A stretch of DNA of 64,000 nt from CAYOSF01 sp964406605 (GCA_964406605.1 CAYOSF010000014.1:21150-85149), one strand, 5' to 3'; shown: positions 8,883 through 17,470, numbered from the stretch's first letter. The notes: generated from the letters alone by a model not told the origin. Made by a program: numbers and translations.

Positions 8883-10133
8883 ATGGTCTACGATCTGTCC
8901 AAGTCCTACGAGATGCTCGAACGCGCCGCGCGCGTCATCCCTGGCGGCGTCTACGGCCCGCGGTCGCCGCGCTTTGCCACCTTCGGCGACTTCCCGGTGT
9001 TCGCCCGCAGCGCCCGCGGCTGTCGCATCACGGACATCGACGGCAACGAGTACATCGACTTCATGTGCGCGTTCGGCCCAATCGTACTCGGCTACAACCA
9101 TCCCGCGGTGCAGCAGGCGGCGATGGGCCAGGAGGAGCAGGTCAACACATCCAGCATCTCGATCGACCGCATGGTCGAGCTGGCGGAGACGCTGATAGCG
9201 CGCTTCCCGTTCGCCGGCTGGTCCATGTTCGCCAAGAACGGATCGGACGTGACCACGCTTGCCACCCGAGTGGCCCGGGCGAACACCGGGCGCATGAAGC
9301 TGCTCGTGGCCGCCGAGGCTTATCACGGTGTCGATCCCTGGGCGGTGCCCGGCGGCGCAGGCGTGCCCCCTGCTCACCGGAGCGAGCGCGACGAGTTCAT
9401 CTGGAACGACGTGCCGAGCGTCCACGCCGCCTTCGACCGGAACAAGGGCGACGTCGCGGCGGTGATGATCTGCCCGCTCAAGCATGACGCGACCGAAGCC
9501 GTCGAGGACCCTTCCCAGGAGTTCCTCGCGGCGATCAACGAGCGCGTTGCAGGAGAGAGCGCCCTGTTGATCATCGACGACGTCCGCTGCGGCTTCCGCC
9601 TGCATCCGTCGGGCGCGTCGCACCTTCGATACGGCTTGGAGCCCGACGTGGTCTGCTTCGGTAAGGCGATCGCCAACGGCCATCCCATCTCGGTGCTGGT
9701 CGGCCGCGAGGACCTGCGCGAGACGGCCAAATCGCTCTTCTTCAGCGCCACGCACTTCTTCGCCGCCGCGCCCATGGCCGCTGCCCTAGCGACGATGGCG
9801 GCCTATGACGCCGAGGGCGCGTTCGAACAGATGCGGAGCGCCGGCCGCACGCTCCGGGAAGGGATCAGCGGGGCCGCGGCGAAGGCGGGCGTCGGCATCC
9901 GCTACACCGGCCCGGACACAATGCCCTACCTGGTCTTCGAGGACGACCCGAAGTTGAGCCGCGTTCGTCGCTTCTCGGGCCTGGCGGCCCGGCGCGGCGT
10001 GATCTTCCACCCGCACCACAACTGGTTCCTCTCCGCCGCCCACACGCCGGACGACGTCGCGCAGGCCGTGGCCGTCGCGGAGGAGTGCTTCGACCTGGTG
10101 GCAAAGGAGATCGCGGCCGGCGAGCTGGAGTAG
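8883..10133 (+). CDS. Class III PLP-dependent aminotransferase (GSA-aminomutase-like)
   Basis: 416 residues; ATG preceded by AGGAGG. Fold-type I class III landmarks are present: GCRITDIDGNEYIDF near the N-terminus, LLIIDDVRCGFR (the Asp that contacts PLP nitrogen), and DVVCFGKAIANGHP with the Schiff-base lysine. The closest family by eye is glutamate-1-semialdehyde 2,1-aminomutase-like enzymes, but HemL itself usually sits with haem genes, none of which are here. The pairing with the FAD oxidoreductase immediately upstream (34-base gap, same strand) suggests a two-step catabolic route for an amine or beta-amino acid. Confidence 0.9.
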   Translation: MVYDLSKSYEMLERAARVIPGGVYGPRSPRFATFGDFPVFARSARGCRITDIDGNEYIDFMCAFGPIVLGYNHPAVQQAAMGQEEQVNTSSISIDRMVELAETLIARFPFAGWSMFAKNGSDVTTLATRVARANTGRMKLLVAAEAYHGVDPWAVPGGAGVPPAHRSERDEFIWNDVPSVHAAFDRNKGDVAAVMICPLKHDATEAVEDPSQEFLAAINERVAGESALLIIDDVRCGFRLHPSGASHLRYGLEPDVVCFGKAIANGHPISVLVGREDLRETAKSLFFSATHFFAAAPMAAALATMAAYDAEGAFEQMRSAGRTLREGISGAAAKAGVGIRYTGPDTMPYLVFEDDPKLSRVRRFSGLAARRGVIFHPHHNWFLSAAHTPDDVAQAVAVAEECFDLVAKEIAAGELE

Positions 10134-10247
10134 CGGGGTTCCGGCGCCTGGCACCGCGCTCCACCCGTAGATCGGGAGGGCGCGCGAGGGCCGGGCCTCG
10201 AGGTGTCGCGCCACGCCTCAGCGACAACGACCACGCAAGGGCCAAAG

Positions 10248-10454
10248 ATGGACTGCACCAACGAGATGACCACGAGGCTGGAAGAGGGGCCTCATGGCAA
10301 CGTCATAGAGGTAACGGTCTTCACGTGTCCGCTGCCGGCACAGCTCTGCGCCAACAGCGAACCGCACGCGCCACACGATTGGGTGAGCCCGAAAGGGCAG
10401 CTAGTGCACTGCGTCGGCGTGCTGGAGGAAGAGGACGACGATGCGCCCGGGTAG
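10248..10454 (+). CDS. Small Cys/His protein of unknown function
   Basis: 68 residues from ATG at 10248; the frame is open back to 10203. It contains four cysteines and several histidines in an order that could bind a metal (DCTNEM, FTCPLPAQLC, HAPHDW, HCVGV) and ends in an acidic tail (EEEDDDAPG). No clear Shine-Dalgarno is seen. The amino-acid pattern looks coding rather than random, but I do not recognise a family. Confidence 0.45.
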   Translation: MDCTNEMTTRLEEGPHGNVIEVTVFTCPLPAQLCANSEPHAPHDWVSPKGQLVHCVGVLEEEDDDAPG

Positions 10455-10512
10455 CCAGCGTCTAGGCCCACCACCGGCTACCGTGCAGCGCTCGTCGTTG
10501 CAGGGAGCGATA

Positions 10513-10716
10513 TCAGGAGGCGGCTCGGCCGGGTAGGCGGCTGCCGGCTTCCTTGGCCATGCGATCAGCTTCGCCGATCGCATGCGGCGTGTGCGGCCCA
10601 GCCCCAGGACCTGACATTGCGGACTGGCCCGCGCGGATCTGCTGCCGGACGCTCAGAACGGCGTAGGTGAGGGCGTCGAGCGCCTGGATGATGCGCTCGT
10701 ACTGCTCGTCATTCAT
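10513..10716 (-). CDS. Small hypothetical protein
   Basis: 67 residues. The start at 10716 is well supported by GGGAGG with 6-base spacing. The first half is a predicted amphipathic helix (YERIIQALDALTYAVLSVRQQ); the second half is Pro/Gly-rich and ends with a basic helix. No family is recognised. It faces the small gene at 10248-10454 convergently. Confidence 0.6.
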   Translation of the reverse strand: MNDEQYERIIQALDALTYAVLSVRQQIRAGQSAMSGPGAGPHTPHAIGEADRMAKEAGSRLPGRAAS

Positions 10717-10903
10717 CGTGCACCTCCCACCAGGTATGTCGGCCACAGTGTGGCGTCCCGCCAGGCGTCCACACACCTCGGCCTAAGGCCCGACTCCTGA
10801 TCGCCCACCCGACCCAGGACCTAAGCCAGTACCGGCCGCTCCCGCACGGTCCCTTTCTCTAGGAGGTTCCGCCCAACTCAGTCCGGCTGAGATGAATCCC
10901 GGT

Positions 10904-10933
10904 TTGCTGGCCCTGGGCCGCAGTGGGTAGCAT
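10904..10933 (+). promoter_or_regulatory. Candidate promoter for the nuclease-like gene
   Basis: TTGCTG (10904-10909), 18 bases, TAGCAT (10928-10933), about 30 bases before the ATG at 10964. Confidence 0.35.
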
Positions 10934-10963
10934 GTCATTGGCGCATGTCGGCACCGCGGGATC

Positions 10964-12319
10964 ATGAAACCTGAAGAACCCTCCGAGCCGGATAACTCCC
11001 TTTCAGCTGACGCCACCCGCTTGGCCATTCCTATCTCCGCGCGTCTGACAAGCGACGAGCAGTTCCGCGGATACCTGGAGACCTTGGTCTCCCTCTTGCA
11101 GCGCAGCCGCGACTCGCGGAATGACGCTCACGAACTGCTGGGAGTGCAGGTTGATATGGCGAACTTCCTCCTTTCCAGTCAGGAAGCACAAAAGCGGCTT
11201 GAGGCAGAACTGGACCGAACTCCCTCCCACGCATCGCGCGAACGGAAGGAGTTGAAGGTGCTGATTGGCGTCTGCAAGCGTCTCCAGGGAATCGTTAGGC
11301 AGATCGCGGACGGCATAGCGTGGCGTTCACTGGCCTACGACCGACCCGTTCTCCACCTCCTCGCCTTGAAGCCACACACAGGTCACATGGATCGATCAAC
11401 AGCGATCACGGAATTCGCGCAGGCGGAGACGCACGTAGCTAGGACCAGCGACCGTGTGGTTCTGAACGACCTGACGAACTTCCTGCGATACGGTGACTTC
11501 ACGTCGGTGGGCGCTGACGGTGTGAGGATTCATGAAGTGAAGGCTGGGCGGGGAGCAGCGAAGAGCGGGCGCGCGACCAGGCAGAAGCGGAGGACGGCGG
11601 AAGTTCTTGAGTTCATAGAGCGGGGATTCACCAGGACAGAGGAAGGGTTGCGACGAATAGTCCTCCTTGATACGCAGCCGGTTTCGCATCTAGCGGCCGT
11701 AAAGAGCCTCCTTCGGGCTGCGCGGGAAGATGGCGCAGCCGAGGCGAGACTTAGCGACTGCCTGGCGGTGCAGGTCTTCGAAACCAGCGTGATGGCTGAC
11801 GAGTTCGACCGCCCAAGCGCGGAGCGTCGAGCCCGGATCCACAACCCATTCGAGCACTCGAGGGACGCAAGAGTGTTTGACACTCTCAAGCTGTTCACTC
11901 GGTTCACCTGGAACGTTGCGCCGTATTCGGTGTTTCCCATTACGGCTGACGATTCCCTGGCCATCATGACGGGAAGGTTGTGGTTGATCAGCTACTTCAA
12001 CCTAGGAAACCTAGTCCGGTGCCTACGGCGACGCAATCTCCTTGTCAAGCCACCGACAAAGGAAGGATACGCCAACCTGCGAGGTCTGTTGCCTGGACAA
12101 ATCGCGCGACGCGAACTGGACAACCCCTTGATGGTCTCGCGCGGGCGGCCACACCCCGTCCTGAAGATCCCCATCGCGTCTCTGACTCGCCTCTTCTATG
12201 AGTTCCTGGATGAGGAATCGTTTGCGGATGGCATCGAGGAAGAGCTAGATCTCCCAGACATCGACGAGCCGACATTTCTTCACACGGCGTTCCGCGCAGA
12301 GGCGCAACTCTGGGACTAG
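10964..12319 (+). CDS. Uncharacterised protein with a possible PD-(D/E)XK nuclease core
   Basis: 451 residues, no signal peptide or membrane segment. The N-terminal 130 residues are helical (RGYLETLVSLLQRSRD, QVDMANFLLSSQEAQKRLE). In the middle, NDLTNFLRYGDFTSV with D178 is followed by IHEVKAG with E191 and K193, the spacing of a PD-(D/E)XK active site; a basic tract (SGRATRQKRR) follows. The C-terminal part is not recognised. Base composition looks less GC-rich than its neighbours, and it stands alone between unrelated genes, which suggests acquisition. It could be a defence or repair nuclease; that is inference from three residues and context. Confidence 0.6.
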   Translation: MKPEEPSEPDNSLSADATRLAIPISARLTSDEQFRGYLETLVSLLQRSRDSRNDAHELLGVQVDMANFLLSSQEAQKRLEAELDRTPSHASRERKELKVLIGVCKRLQGIVRQIADGIAWRSLAYDRPVLHLLALKPHTGHMDRSTAITEFAQAETHVARTSDRVVLNDLTNFLRYGDFTSVGADGVRIHEVKAGRGAAKSGRATRQKRRTAEVLEFIERGFTRTEEGLRRIVLLDTQPVSHLAAVKSLLRAAREDGAAEARLSDCLAVQVFETSVMADEFDRPSAERRARIHNPFEHSRDARVFDTLKLFTRFTWNVAPYSVFPITADDSLAIMTGRLWLISYFNLGNLVRCLRRRNLLVKPPTKEGYANLRGLLPGQIARRELDNPLMVSRGRPHPVLKIPIASLTRLFYEFLDEESFADGIEEELDLPDIDEPTFLHTAFRAEAQLWD

Positions 12320-12389
12320 AGAACGATGGTCACCACAGACCGGCCGCGCAAGCAGCGTCTTGGTTGCGCTCCCTGGTCCATCGCGCACC

Positions 12390-14018
12390 TCACACCCGTA
12401 CCGGCCGCTCACGCACGGTCCCTTCTTCGATATGAAGCGCGCTGGAGGCGTATGCCTCGACGAAGAAGCGGTCGTGGCTCACCACCAGCACCGTCCCCTC
12501 GAACGTCTCCAGCGCCTCCTCAAACGCTTCCCGCGACGCGATATCCAGGTGGTTCGTCGGCTCGTCGAGGAGCAGCAGGTTGACCCCCTGCAGCGCCAGC
12601 TTCGCCAGCGCCAGCCTCGCCCGCTGTCCGAAGCTCAGCTTGGCGGCCGGCGTGCGCACGTCTGCGGCGGTGAACAGGTAGTGGTGGAGGAAGCGGCGGA
12701 GCTCGCCCTCGTCCATCCTCGCAACCGGCCGCAGCGTCTCGACCGGATTGAGCGTCGGGTCCAGGCCCTCGTGTCCTTGCGCCAAGAGCGCGGGACGCAC
12801 CCCCGCACCGATCCGGACCCGGCCGGCCTCCGGCCGTAGCTCGCCTACGATGGCGCGGAGAAGCGTCGTCTTTCCGCTGCCGTTCGGCCCCAGCAGCGCC
12901 ACCCGCTCGCCGTAGCGCAGGCCGAAGTCGGCGTCCCGAAGGAGCGTCCGGCCTCCCACGCTCAAACACAGACTCTCGACCGAGAGCACGTCGTCCCCGG
13001 AGCGTGCGGCGGCCGGGACCTGCGGCCGGAGACGTGCCTCGCGCTTCGGGCGCTCCACACGTTCCTCGGAGTCCAGGAACCGCTCCAGCCTGCGTTCGGT
13101 CGTCTTCGCGTGGCGGGCGATGCGGGCCGCCCGCTTGCGATAGTGAAAATGGATGGTGGTGTTCTCGATCCGTTGCGCCCACTGCTTCAACCGCCGGATC
13201 TGGTCCCTGATCTGCCGTTCCTGTCTCTGCTGCTGGCCGTATGCCGCCCGCTGCCTCGCCAGCTCCCGCTCCTTTGCCTCCAGGAACGCCGCGTACGAAC
13301 CGCCGAAGGAGCGCCAGCCGCCCCCTTCGGGCGCCAGCTCCAGGAGCGACGTGGGGATCCTCGCGAGAAGAGCGCGGTCGTGCGTGACCAGGACCAGCGC
13401 TCCCTTGAAATCGGCGAGCCAGTCCTCGAGCGCCTCGATCCCCTCCAGATCCAGGTGGTTGGTGGGCTCGTCCAGCAGCAGGACATCCGGCCGTTGCGAC
13501 AGCAGCCGCGCCAGGCCGAGCCGCGTCTGCTCGCCGCCGCTGAGCGATGCGACCGGCCGGTCTCGTTCGACCGAGCCGAGTCCCCACTCATGAAGCAGCG
13601 GCTCGGTACCCATCTCGATCTTCTTCGCGACTCCGGCCAGCTCGTCCAGCGCCGAGGCATAGGCCTCCGAGAGCGAAGCCGGCGCGTCCTCCTGCCGCGC
13701 GATCAGGCCGGCGAGCCGGTTCACCTCGCACTCCAGTTCGCGCTTTCGGTCGAGCTCCGGGATGGCCGTATCGAGCCGGAGGTCCGGCTGGTCGTCGTAG
13801 CCTTGCGGCAGGTAACCGAGCTGAAGTGAGGGCGGCGACAGCGCCACCCGGCCGGCGTCGGGCGTCTCGATCCCCACCACGATCCGAAGCAGCGTGCTCT
13901 TGCCGCAGCCGTTTGGGCCGAACACGGCCAGCCGCTCGCCGGCGTTGACGACGAACGACAGGTCACACAGGACCTCCTTGTCGCCGTACGACTTGCTGAT
14001 GTTGTGCACCTGCAGCAT
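12390..14018 (-). CDS. ABC-F family ATPase, probable ribosome-acting antibiotic resistance factor
   Basis: 542 residues with two ABC domains and no membrane segment, the ABC-F layout. Domain 1 has Walker A GPNGCGKST, signature LSGGEQTR and Walker B LLLDEPTNHLDL; domain 2 has GPNGSGKTT, LSFGQRAR and LLLLDEPTNHLDI. A long charged linker (RQRAAYGQQQRQERQIRDQ, then KRAARIARHAKTTERR) separates them and would reach toward the ribosomal P/E site. The ATG at 14018 follows GAGGTG. Its leader holds a terminator and short ORFs, an arrangement known for resistance ABC-F genes (vmlR, msr, vga types). Without an alignment I cannot separate a resistance factor from a housekeeping ABC-F such as EttA-like proteins. 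Confidence 0.9.
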   Translation of the reverse strand: MLQVHNISKSYGDKEVLCDLSFVVNAGERLAVFGPNGCGKSTLLRIVVGIETPDAGRVALSPPSLQLGYLPQGYDDQPDLRLDTAIPELDRKRELECEVNRLAGLIARQEDAPASLSEAYASALDELAGVAKKIEMGTEPLLHEWGLGSVERDRPVASLSGGEQTRLGLARLLSQRPDVLLLDEPTNHLDLEGIEALEDWLADFKGALVLVTHDRALLARIPTSLLELAPEGGGWRSFGGSYAAFLEAKERELARQRAAYGQQQRQERQIRDQIRRLKQWAQRIENTTIHFHYRKRAARIARHAKTTERRLERFLDSEERVERPKREARLRPQVPAAARSGDDVLSVESLCLSVGGRTLLRDADFGLRYGERVALLGPNGSGKTTLLRAIVGELRPEAGRVRIGAGVRPALLAQGHEGLDPTLNPVETLRPVARMDEGELRRFLHHYLFTAADVRTPAAKLSFGQRARLALAKLALQGVNLLLLDEPTNHLDIASREAFEEALETFEGTVLVVSHDRFFVEAYASSALHIEEGTVRERPVRV

Positions 14019-14040
14019 GAGACACCTCGAAACGACAAAA

Positions 14041-14063
14041 GGCCACGAGCCTCGCTCGTGGCC
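14041..14063 (-). terminator. Intrinsic terminator in the ABC-F leader (attenuator)
   Basis: A 9-bp perfect stem (GGCCACGAG / CTCGTGGCC) with a 5-base loop, followed in the minus-strand direction by TTTTGTCGTTT. It ends about 23 bases before the ABC-F start codon, so it can only act on transcripts heading into that gene. Confidence 0.75.
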
Positions 14064-14090
14064 TCGGGGCAGTGGCCTGTTTTCGGTTCG

Positions 14091-14183
14091 TTACGTCCTA
14101 GACTCTGGGTCTCCGTAACCGGAGCGGAGCAACACTCTGCATGGCGCGCCCGCATGGGATACGCCGTCTGCTCCGCTTCTCAT
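14091..14183 (-). CDS. Upstream ORF of 30 codons in the ABC-F leader
   Basis: Opens with ATG at 14183 after a weak CCGGGG and stops at TAA 14091, about 30 bases before the terminator stem. It spans two candidate RNA stems: 14169-14176 with 14124-14131, and 14111-14115 with 14120-14124. Translation through it would alter the leader fold. Whether it or the two-codon ORF at 14195-14203 is the regulatory leader cannot be decided by reading. Confidence 0.35.
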   Translation of the reverse strand: MRSGADGVSHAGAPCRVLLRSGYGDPESRT

Positions 14184-14194
14184 TGCCCCGGCTA

Positions 14195-14203
14195 CTAGCG
14201 CAT
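14195..14203 (-). CDS. Two-codon leader ORF (Met-Arg-stop) before the ABC-F gene
   Basis: ATG CGC TAG on the minus strand directly after GAGGAGG (14206-14212), the best Shine-Dalgarno in the leader although its spacing is short. Very short leader ORFs that sense ribosome-stalling drugs are known for ABC-F and erm genes. This one would place an Arg codon just before the stop. Confidence 0.4.
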   Translation of the reverse strand: MR

Positions 14204-14233
14204 TGCCTCCTCGTCCCTACTGTTGTCGGTCTC

Positions 14234-14261
14234 AGGATAGCACATGGAGTCAAGGGGTCAG
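14234..14261 (-). promoter_or_regulatory. Candidate promoter of the ABC-F leader transcript
   Basis: Minus strand: CTGACC (14261-14256), 16 bases, TGC-TATCCT with an extended -10 (TATCCT at 14239-14234). The start would fall just upstream of the GAGGAGG of the two-codon ORF, giving a leader of about 210 bases. Confidence 0.4.
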
Positions 14262-14277
14262 TGCGGATCGTGGTCCT

Positions 14278-17064
14278 CTACCTCGCCCGCTCCACCTCGA
14301 CGCGCACGGCGCGCTCGTTGGGGACCGGCTGCCACTCGAACGACCAATAGCGCAGGTGGCCGTAGCCGCCTGCGAAGCCCAGCCACTTCACCAGGCCCGG
14401 CTCCACGTCCTCGGCCCCCTGCCAGCGGGCGAACTGGTACGGCTCCCAGCCGTTGTACATCACCACCAGCCCCGGCGCGACGCCCGGCGCCAGCCGCGCG
14501 TGCACGCGGTACCGGCCGACATCGTTGTGAACGGTGACCGGGTCATCGTCCGCTATGCCGCGGGCGACGGCGTCGCCCGGGTTCAGGAACACGAAGGGAT
14601 GCCCTCGGTGGGTGGCGAGCATCAGCCGGTTCACCTGGTTGGTCGAGTGGCTGCTCCAGCGGTTGTGGCCGCTGATCAGCCGCAGCGGGTAGTCGCCTCC
14701 CTGTTCGGGCGGGGGCTTGTGGCAGGGCAGTTCCTCGCCCGCCTCCAGGAACCACGGATGCTCGATGTAGAACTGTGCCCGCCGCGACAGCGTCGGGTAA
14801 GGCTGTAGTCGCTCGACGTGGTTGCGGAACGGCGTCAGGGTCTCGTTCGGGGATGGGTCGGCGGCCTGCGTGAGCCCATAGGGCGAGATGCCCCAGGACA
14901 GGAATCGCATGAATCCGCGCTCTCGCATGGTCTCCATCGTCGTGCCGGGCGGCAGGTTACCGGCGACGACCGTGTCGGTCACCATCTCCTCGGCCACCTG
15001 CTCGGCGGTGAGGACGGCGCCGCCCTTGCTCAGCGACTGGAACAGGCCGGCGATGCGACGTGTCTGTCCCGACGCGTCGACGAACTCCTCGATCCCGCGG
15101 GCCGCGGCGCGCTCCTCGAGCTTCCGCGCAAGCGCCAGGGCGATCTCCCACTCGCTCTTCGACTCGCCCGCCGGCGGCACGGCGCGGTCGGAGAAAGTGA
15201 TCCCCATCGACCGCGGCATCGGCATCTGGAACGACGCTTTCTCGTAATGCTGCGCCGCCGGCAGCACGACGTCCGAGTGCATCGCCGTAGTGGACATGCG
15301 CCAGTCGCCGGTGACGACCAGCTTCAGCTTGGGCCACAACTCCCTCAGCAGCAGCCGCTGGCCGCCGCGCGTCCGCCGCAGGAAGTTGCCGCCGCACTCA
15401 ACGAGCACGCGGGGCTCCACGTCCGCCGCGGGCCGGGCCGACGGCCACCACCCCGACTCTTCGGCCTCCCGCACGTACTCGTCGAACGTCCGCTTCATCG
15501 ACGGATCGGTCCACCGACGCCAGCGCTCCGCGTGGCCGGTGTGCCGGTGCCAGAAGAAGGCGGGAGGCGACGAGCCGCCGCCCTGCCCCAGGCGCTGCGA
15601 CAGCTCGACGGATGCGATCTCGTCCGTCATCGTCGGATCCTCGGCCCGGATGGCATCGACCATCGCGCGGCGGGCGGCCAGGACTTGGCGGGCCGCCTCG
15701 GGGCCGGCGGCGGGCTTCATGCCGAATACGAACGCCCCGTCGAAGCCGGCCACCGCCCACTGGTGAAAGCCGGTCCCTTTGCGGCCCCAGTTGCCGGTGA
15801 GGCCCGCGAGGAGCGCGTAGGAGCGCTGGATCAGGTCGCCGTGGAAGTACTTGCCGGAGGTCAGTCCCAGCAGGAAATTCGTGCGCCGCGCCGCCACCTT
15901 CCTGGCCAGCGATCGCACGACGTCCGGGTGGACGCCGCACAGCTCGGGCGCGCGCTCCGGCGCGTAGTCCGCCAGCCGCTCGCGGAGCGCCTCGAACACA
16001 GGCCGCACCCGCACCGTCGACCCGTCCGCCAGCGTGACGTCCCGTTCTCCCTCCAGTGCCGGCTCGACTCCGTTCGTATCAAGCGTCCCGCGGGGCGCCT
16101 CCACCGGTCTTCCGGTCCGCTCGTCCAGCCAGTAGAGCTGCGCTCCGCTACCTCCGTCCTGCATGTCCGATGCTCTCAAGTATCGGCCCGTATCGCGGCG
16201 CAGGAGCAGCGGCAGATCGGTCTGGCGCAGGACGAACTCGGGGTCGAACAGCCCCTCGTCCAGCACGACGCGACACAGGCAGAGCGCAAGCGCCGCGTCA
16301 CAGCCGGCCCGGACGGGCACGTACCGGTCGGCGTGTGTTGCCGACGGCGAGCAGTCCGGCGCAATTGTCACCACCTCGCAGCCCTGATAGCGGGCCTCCG
16401 CGATGAAGTGGTACTGCGTGATCCAGGTGTAGACGGGGTTGGCGCAGGCGATAAGAATCAGCTCCGAGTGGAACCAGTCGTCCGCGCTGGCCATCGAGTT
16501 GAACTTGCCGAAGGTGAGGTAGAGACCGGGCCCAAAGTCGTTGATGTTGGCGTTGACGTCGGTCTGCACCGCTCCCAGGTGCCCGAAGACAGAGCCGAAC
16601 AACGTGGTCGCCAGGAGGCCGCCTTGGGCCGGCGTCCCCTCGTAGATGATGGAATCCGGTCCCGCCTCTTGGAGCGCGTCCAGGAGGCCGTCCGCCACGA
16701 CACTCAGGGCCTCGTCCCAGGACACCCGCCTCCAGCGGCCACCTCCCCGCTCTCCATCCCGGAGCAGCGGACACAGCACCCGCTCCGGCGCATCCAGCAT
16801 CCGGCTCCAGGCGACGCCCTTCTGGCAGCCGCTGGGGTTCATGTCCGGCACGCCCTCCTCGACCGTGTCGAACACGCCGGACTGCTCCTCGCGGACGACC
16901 CGATCGCCCACGATGTACGCCTTGAACGGACACGCCTCCGGGTAGCAATCGACGCAGTGCGTCACCGAGGCGACGCGCTCCCACTTCCACATGTCGCGGT
17001 AGCGATCGAACGTCGTCCGCACGTCGACGGACTTCGATATTCGGGATAGCTGTTTCTTGCTCAA
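14278..17064 (-). CDS. Molybdopterin oxidoreductase, type II DMSO-reductase family catalytic subunit (copy 2)
   Basis: 928 residues from a TTG at 17064 preceded by GGAGG with 5-base spacing; a longer TTG start at 17106 has no ribosome site. It has the same cluster pattern as copy 1, H36-x3-C40-x4-C45-x34-C80, the same GCQKG and the same INDF-x-PG-x-YLTFGKF segment with a candidate Mo-ligand Asp. The C-terminus (KWLGFAGGYGHLRYW) matches copy 1 closely. No twin-arginine signal is seen and no electron-transfer subunit adjoins. The two copies are clearly paralogous over their full length yet diverged enough to expect different substrates or partners. The gene ends just before the ABC-F promoter region, on the same strand. 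Confidence 0.9.
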   Translation of the reverse strand: MSKKQLSRISKSVDVRTTFDRYRDMWKWERVASVTHCVDCYPEACPFKAYIVGDRVVREEQSGVFDTVEEGVPDMNPSGCQKGVAWSRMLDAPERVLCPLLRDGERGGGRWRRVSWDEALSVVADGLLDALQEAGPDSIIYEGTPAQGGLLATTLFGSVFGHLGAVQTDVNANINDFGPGLYLTFGKFNSMASADDWFHSELILIACANPVYTWITQYHFIAEARYQGCEVVTIAPDCSPSATHADRYVPVRAGCDAALALCLCRVVLDEGLFDPEFVLRQTDLPLLLRRDTGRYLRASDMQDGGSGAQLYWLDERTGRPVEAPRGTLDTNGVEPALEGERDVTLADGSTVRVRPVFEALRERLADYAPERAPELCGVHPDVVRSLARKVAARRTNFLLGLTSGKYFHGDLIQRSYALLAGLTGNWGRKGTGFHQWAVAGFDGAFVFGMKPAAGPEAARQVLAARRAMVDAIRAEDPTMTDEIASVELSQRLGQGGGSSPPAFFWHRHTGHAERWRRWTDPSMKRTFDEYVREAEESGWWPSARPAADVEPRVLVECGGNFLRRTRGGQRLLLRELWPKLKLVVTGDWRMSTTAMHSDVVLPAAQHYEKASFQMPMPRSMGITFSDRAVPPAGESKSEWEIALALARKLEERAAARGIEEFVDASGQTRRIAGLFQSLSKGGAVLTAEQVAEEMVTDTVVAGNLPPGTTMETMRERGFMRFLSWGISPYGLTQAADPSPNETLTPFRNHVERLQPYPTLSRRAQFYIEHPWFLEAGEELPCHKPPPEQGGDYPLRLISGHNRWSSHSTNQVNRLMLATHRGHPFVFLNPGDAVARGIADDDPVTVHNDVGRYRVHARLAPGVAPGLVVMYNGWEPYQFARWQGAEDVEPGLVKWLGFAGGYGHLRYWSFEWQPVPNERAVRVEVERAR

Positions 17065-17204
17065 GCGCACCTCCAACGGCCGATGGCTCCGAGCGCCCTC
17101 TTTCAAGACGCGGACATGGTATCACCGCAGGCCCGCCAGCGGTGGGGACACGGCGGCAACGGACGCCAAGCGGCCAACCTGGCGTTTCTCCGGCAGATCC
17201 TGGA

Positions 17205-17247
17205 TGACAAGTCGCTGCTATACTTGCGTGACAAGATGCTGCATACT
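17205..17247 (+). repeat. Two imperfect direct repeats over a promoter (likely operator)
   Basis: TGACAAG-N2-GCTGC-TATACT at 17205-17224 recurs as TGACAAG-N2-GCTGC-ATACT at 17229-17247, 24 bases apart. The second copy fills the spacer between the candidate -35 and -10. The downstream gene encodes a protein with a tandemly duplicated HTH, which fits binding to direct repeats. Confidence 0.65.
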
Positions 17248-17252
17248 AGTAT
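17224..17252 (+). promoter_or_regulatory. Candidate promoter and palindromic operator of the HTH regulator
   Basis: TTGCGT (17224-17229), 17 bases, TAGTAT (17247-17252). The -10 lies inside the perfect palindrome CATACTAGTATG (17242-17253), so a protein bound there would block RNA polymerase. Confidence 0.5.
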
Positions 17253-17470
17253 GTAAACCTGTGGCCAGTGCCGAGCGGCCGGTCTCAAGGTTCCTGGCAG
17301 ATCCGCTCGGGTTCGGCTTTGAAGGTTCGCAGGCCGGGTGCTAGGACAGGTACCCGTCTTGTAGCCCAGGATGGGGCTGGCCTTTCCGCGTGGACCGCGC
17401 GGGCGGGGCAGCAAGCAGGGCGATGGCCGAGGGAATTCGGCCATGCGGCCCGGAGGGAGATGACGATCGC

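Larger units (their letters stand above)
17065..17470. other. Divergent intergenic region with direct repeats and a palindrome
   Basis: 406 bases between molybdoenzyme 2 and the HTH gene. It holds two copies of a roughly 20-base direct repeat (17205-17224 and 17229-17247, period 24) and a perfect 12-base palindrome (17242-17253), all clustered on the candidate promoter of the HTH gene. The remainder shows nothing I can name. Confidence 0.65.
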
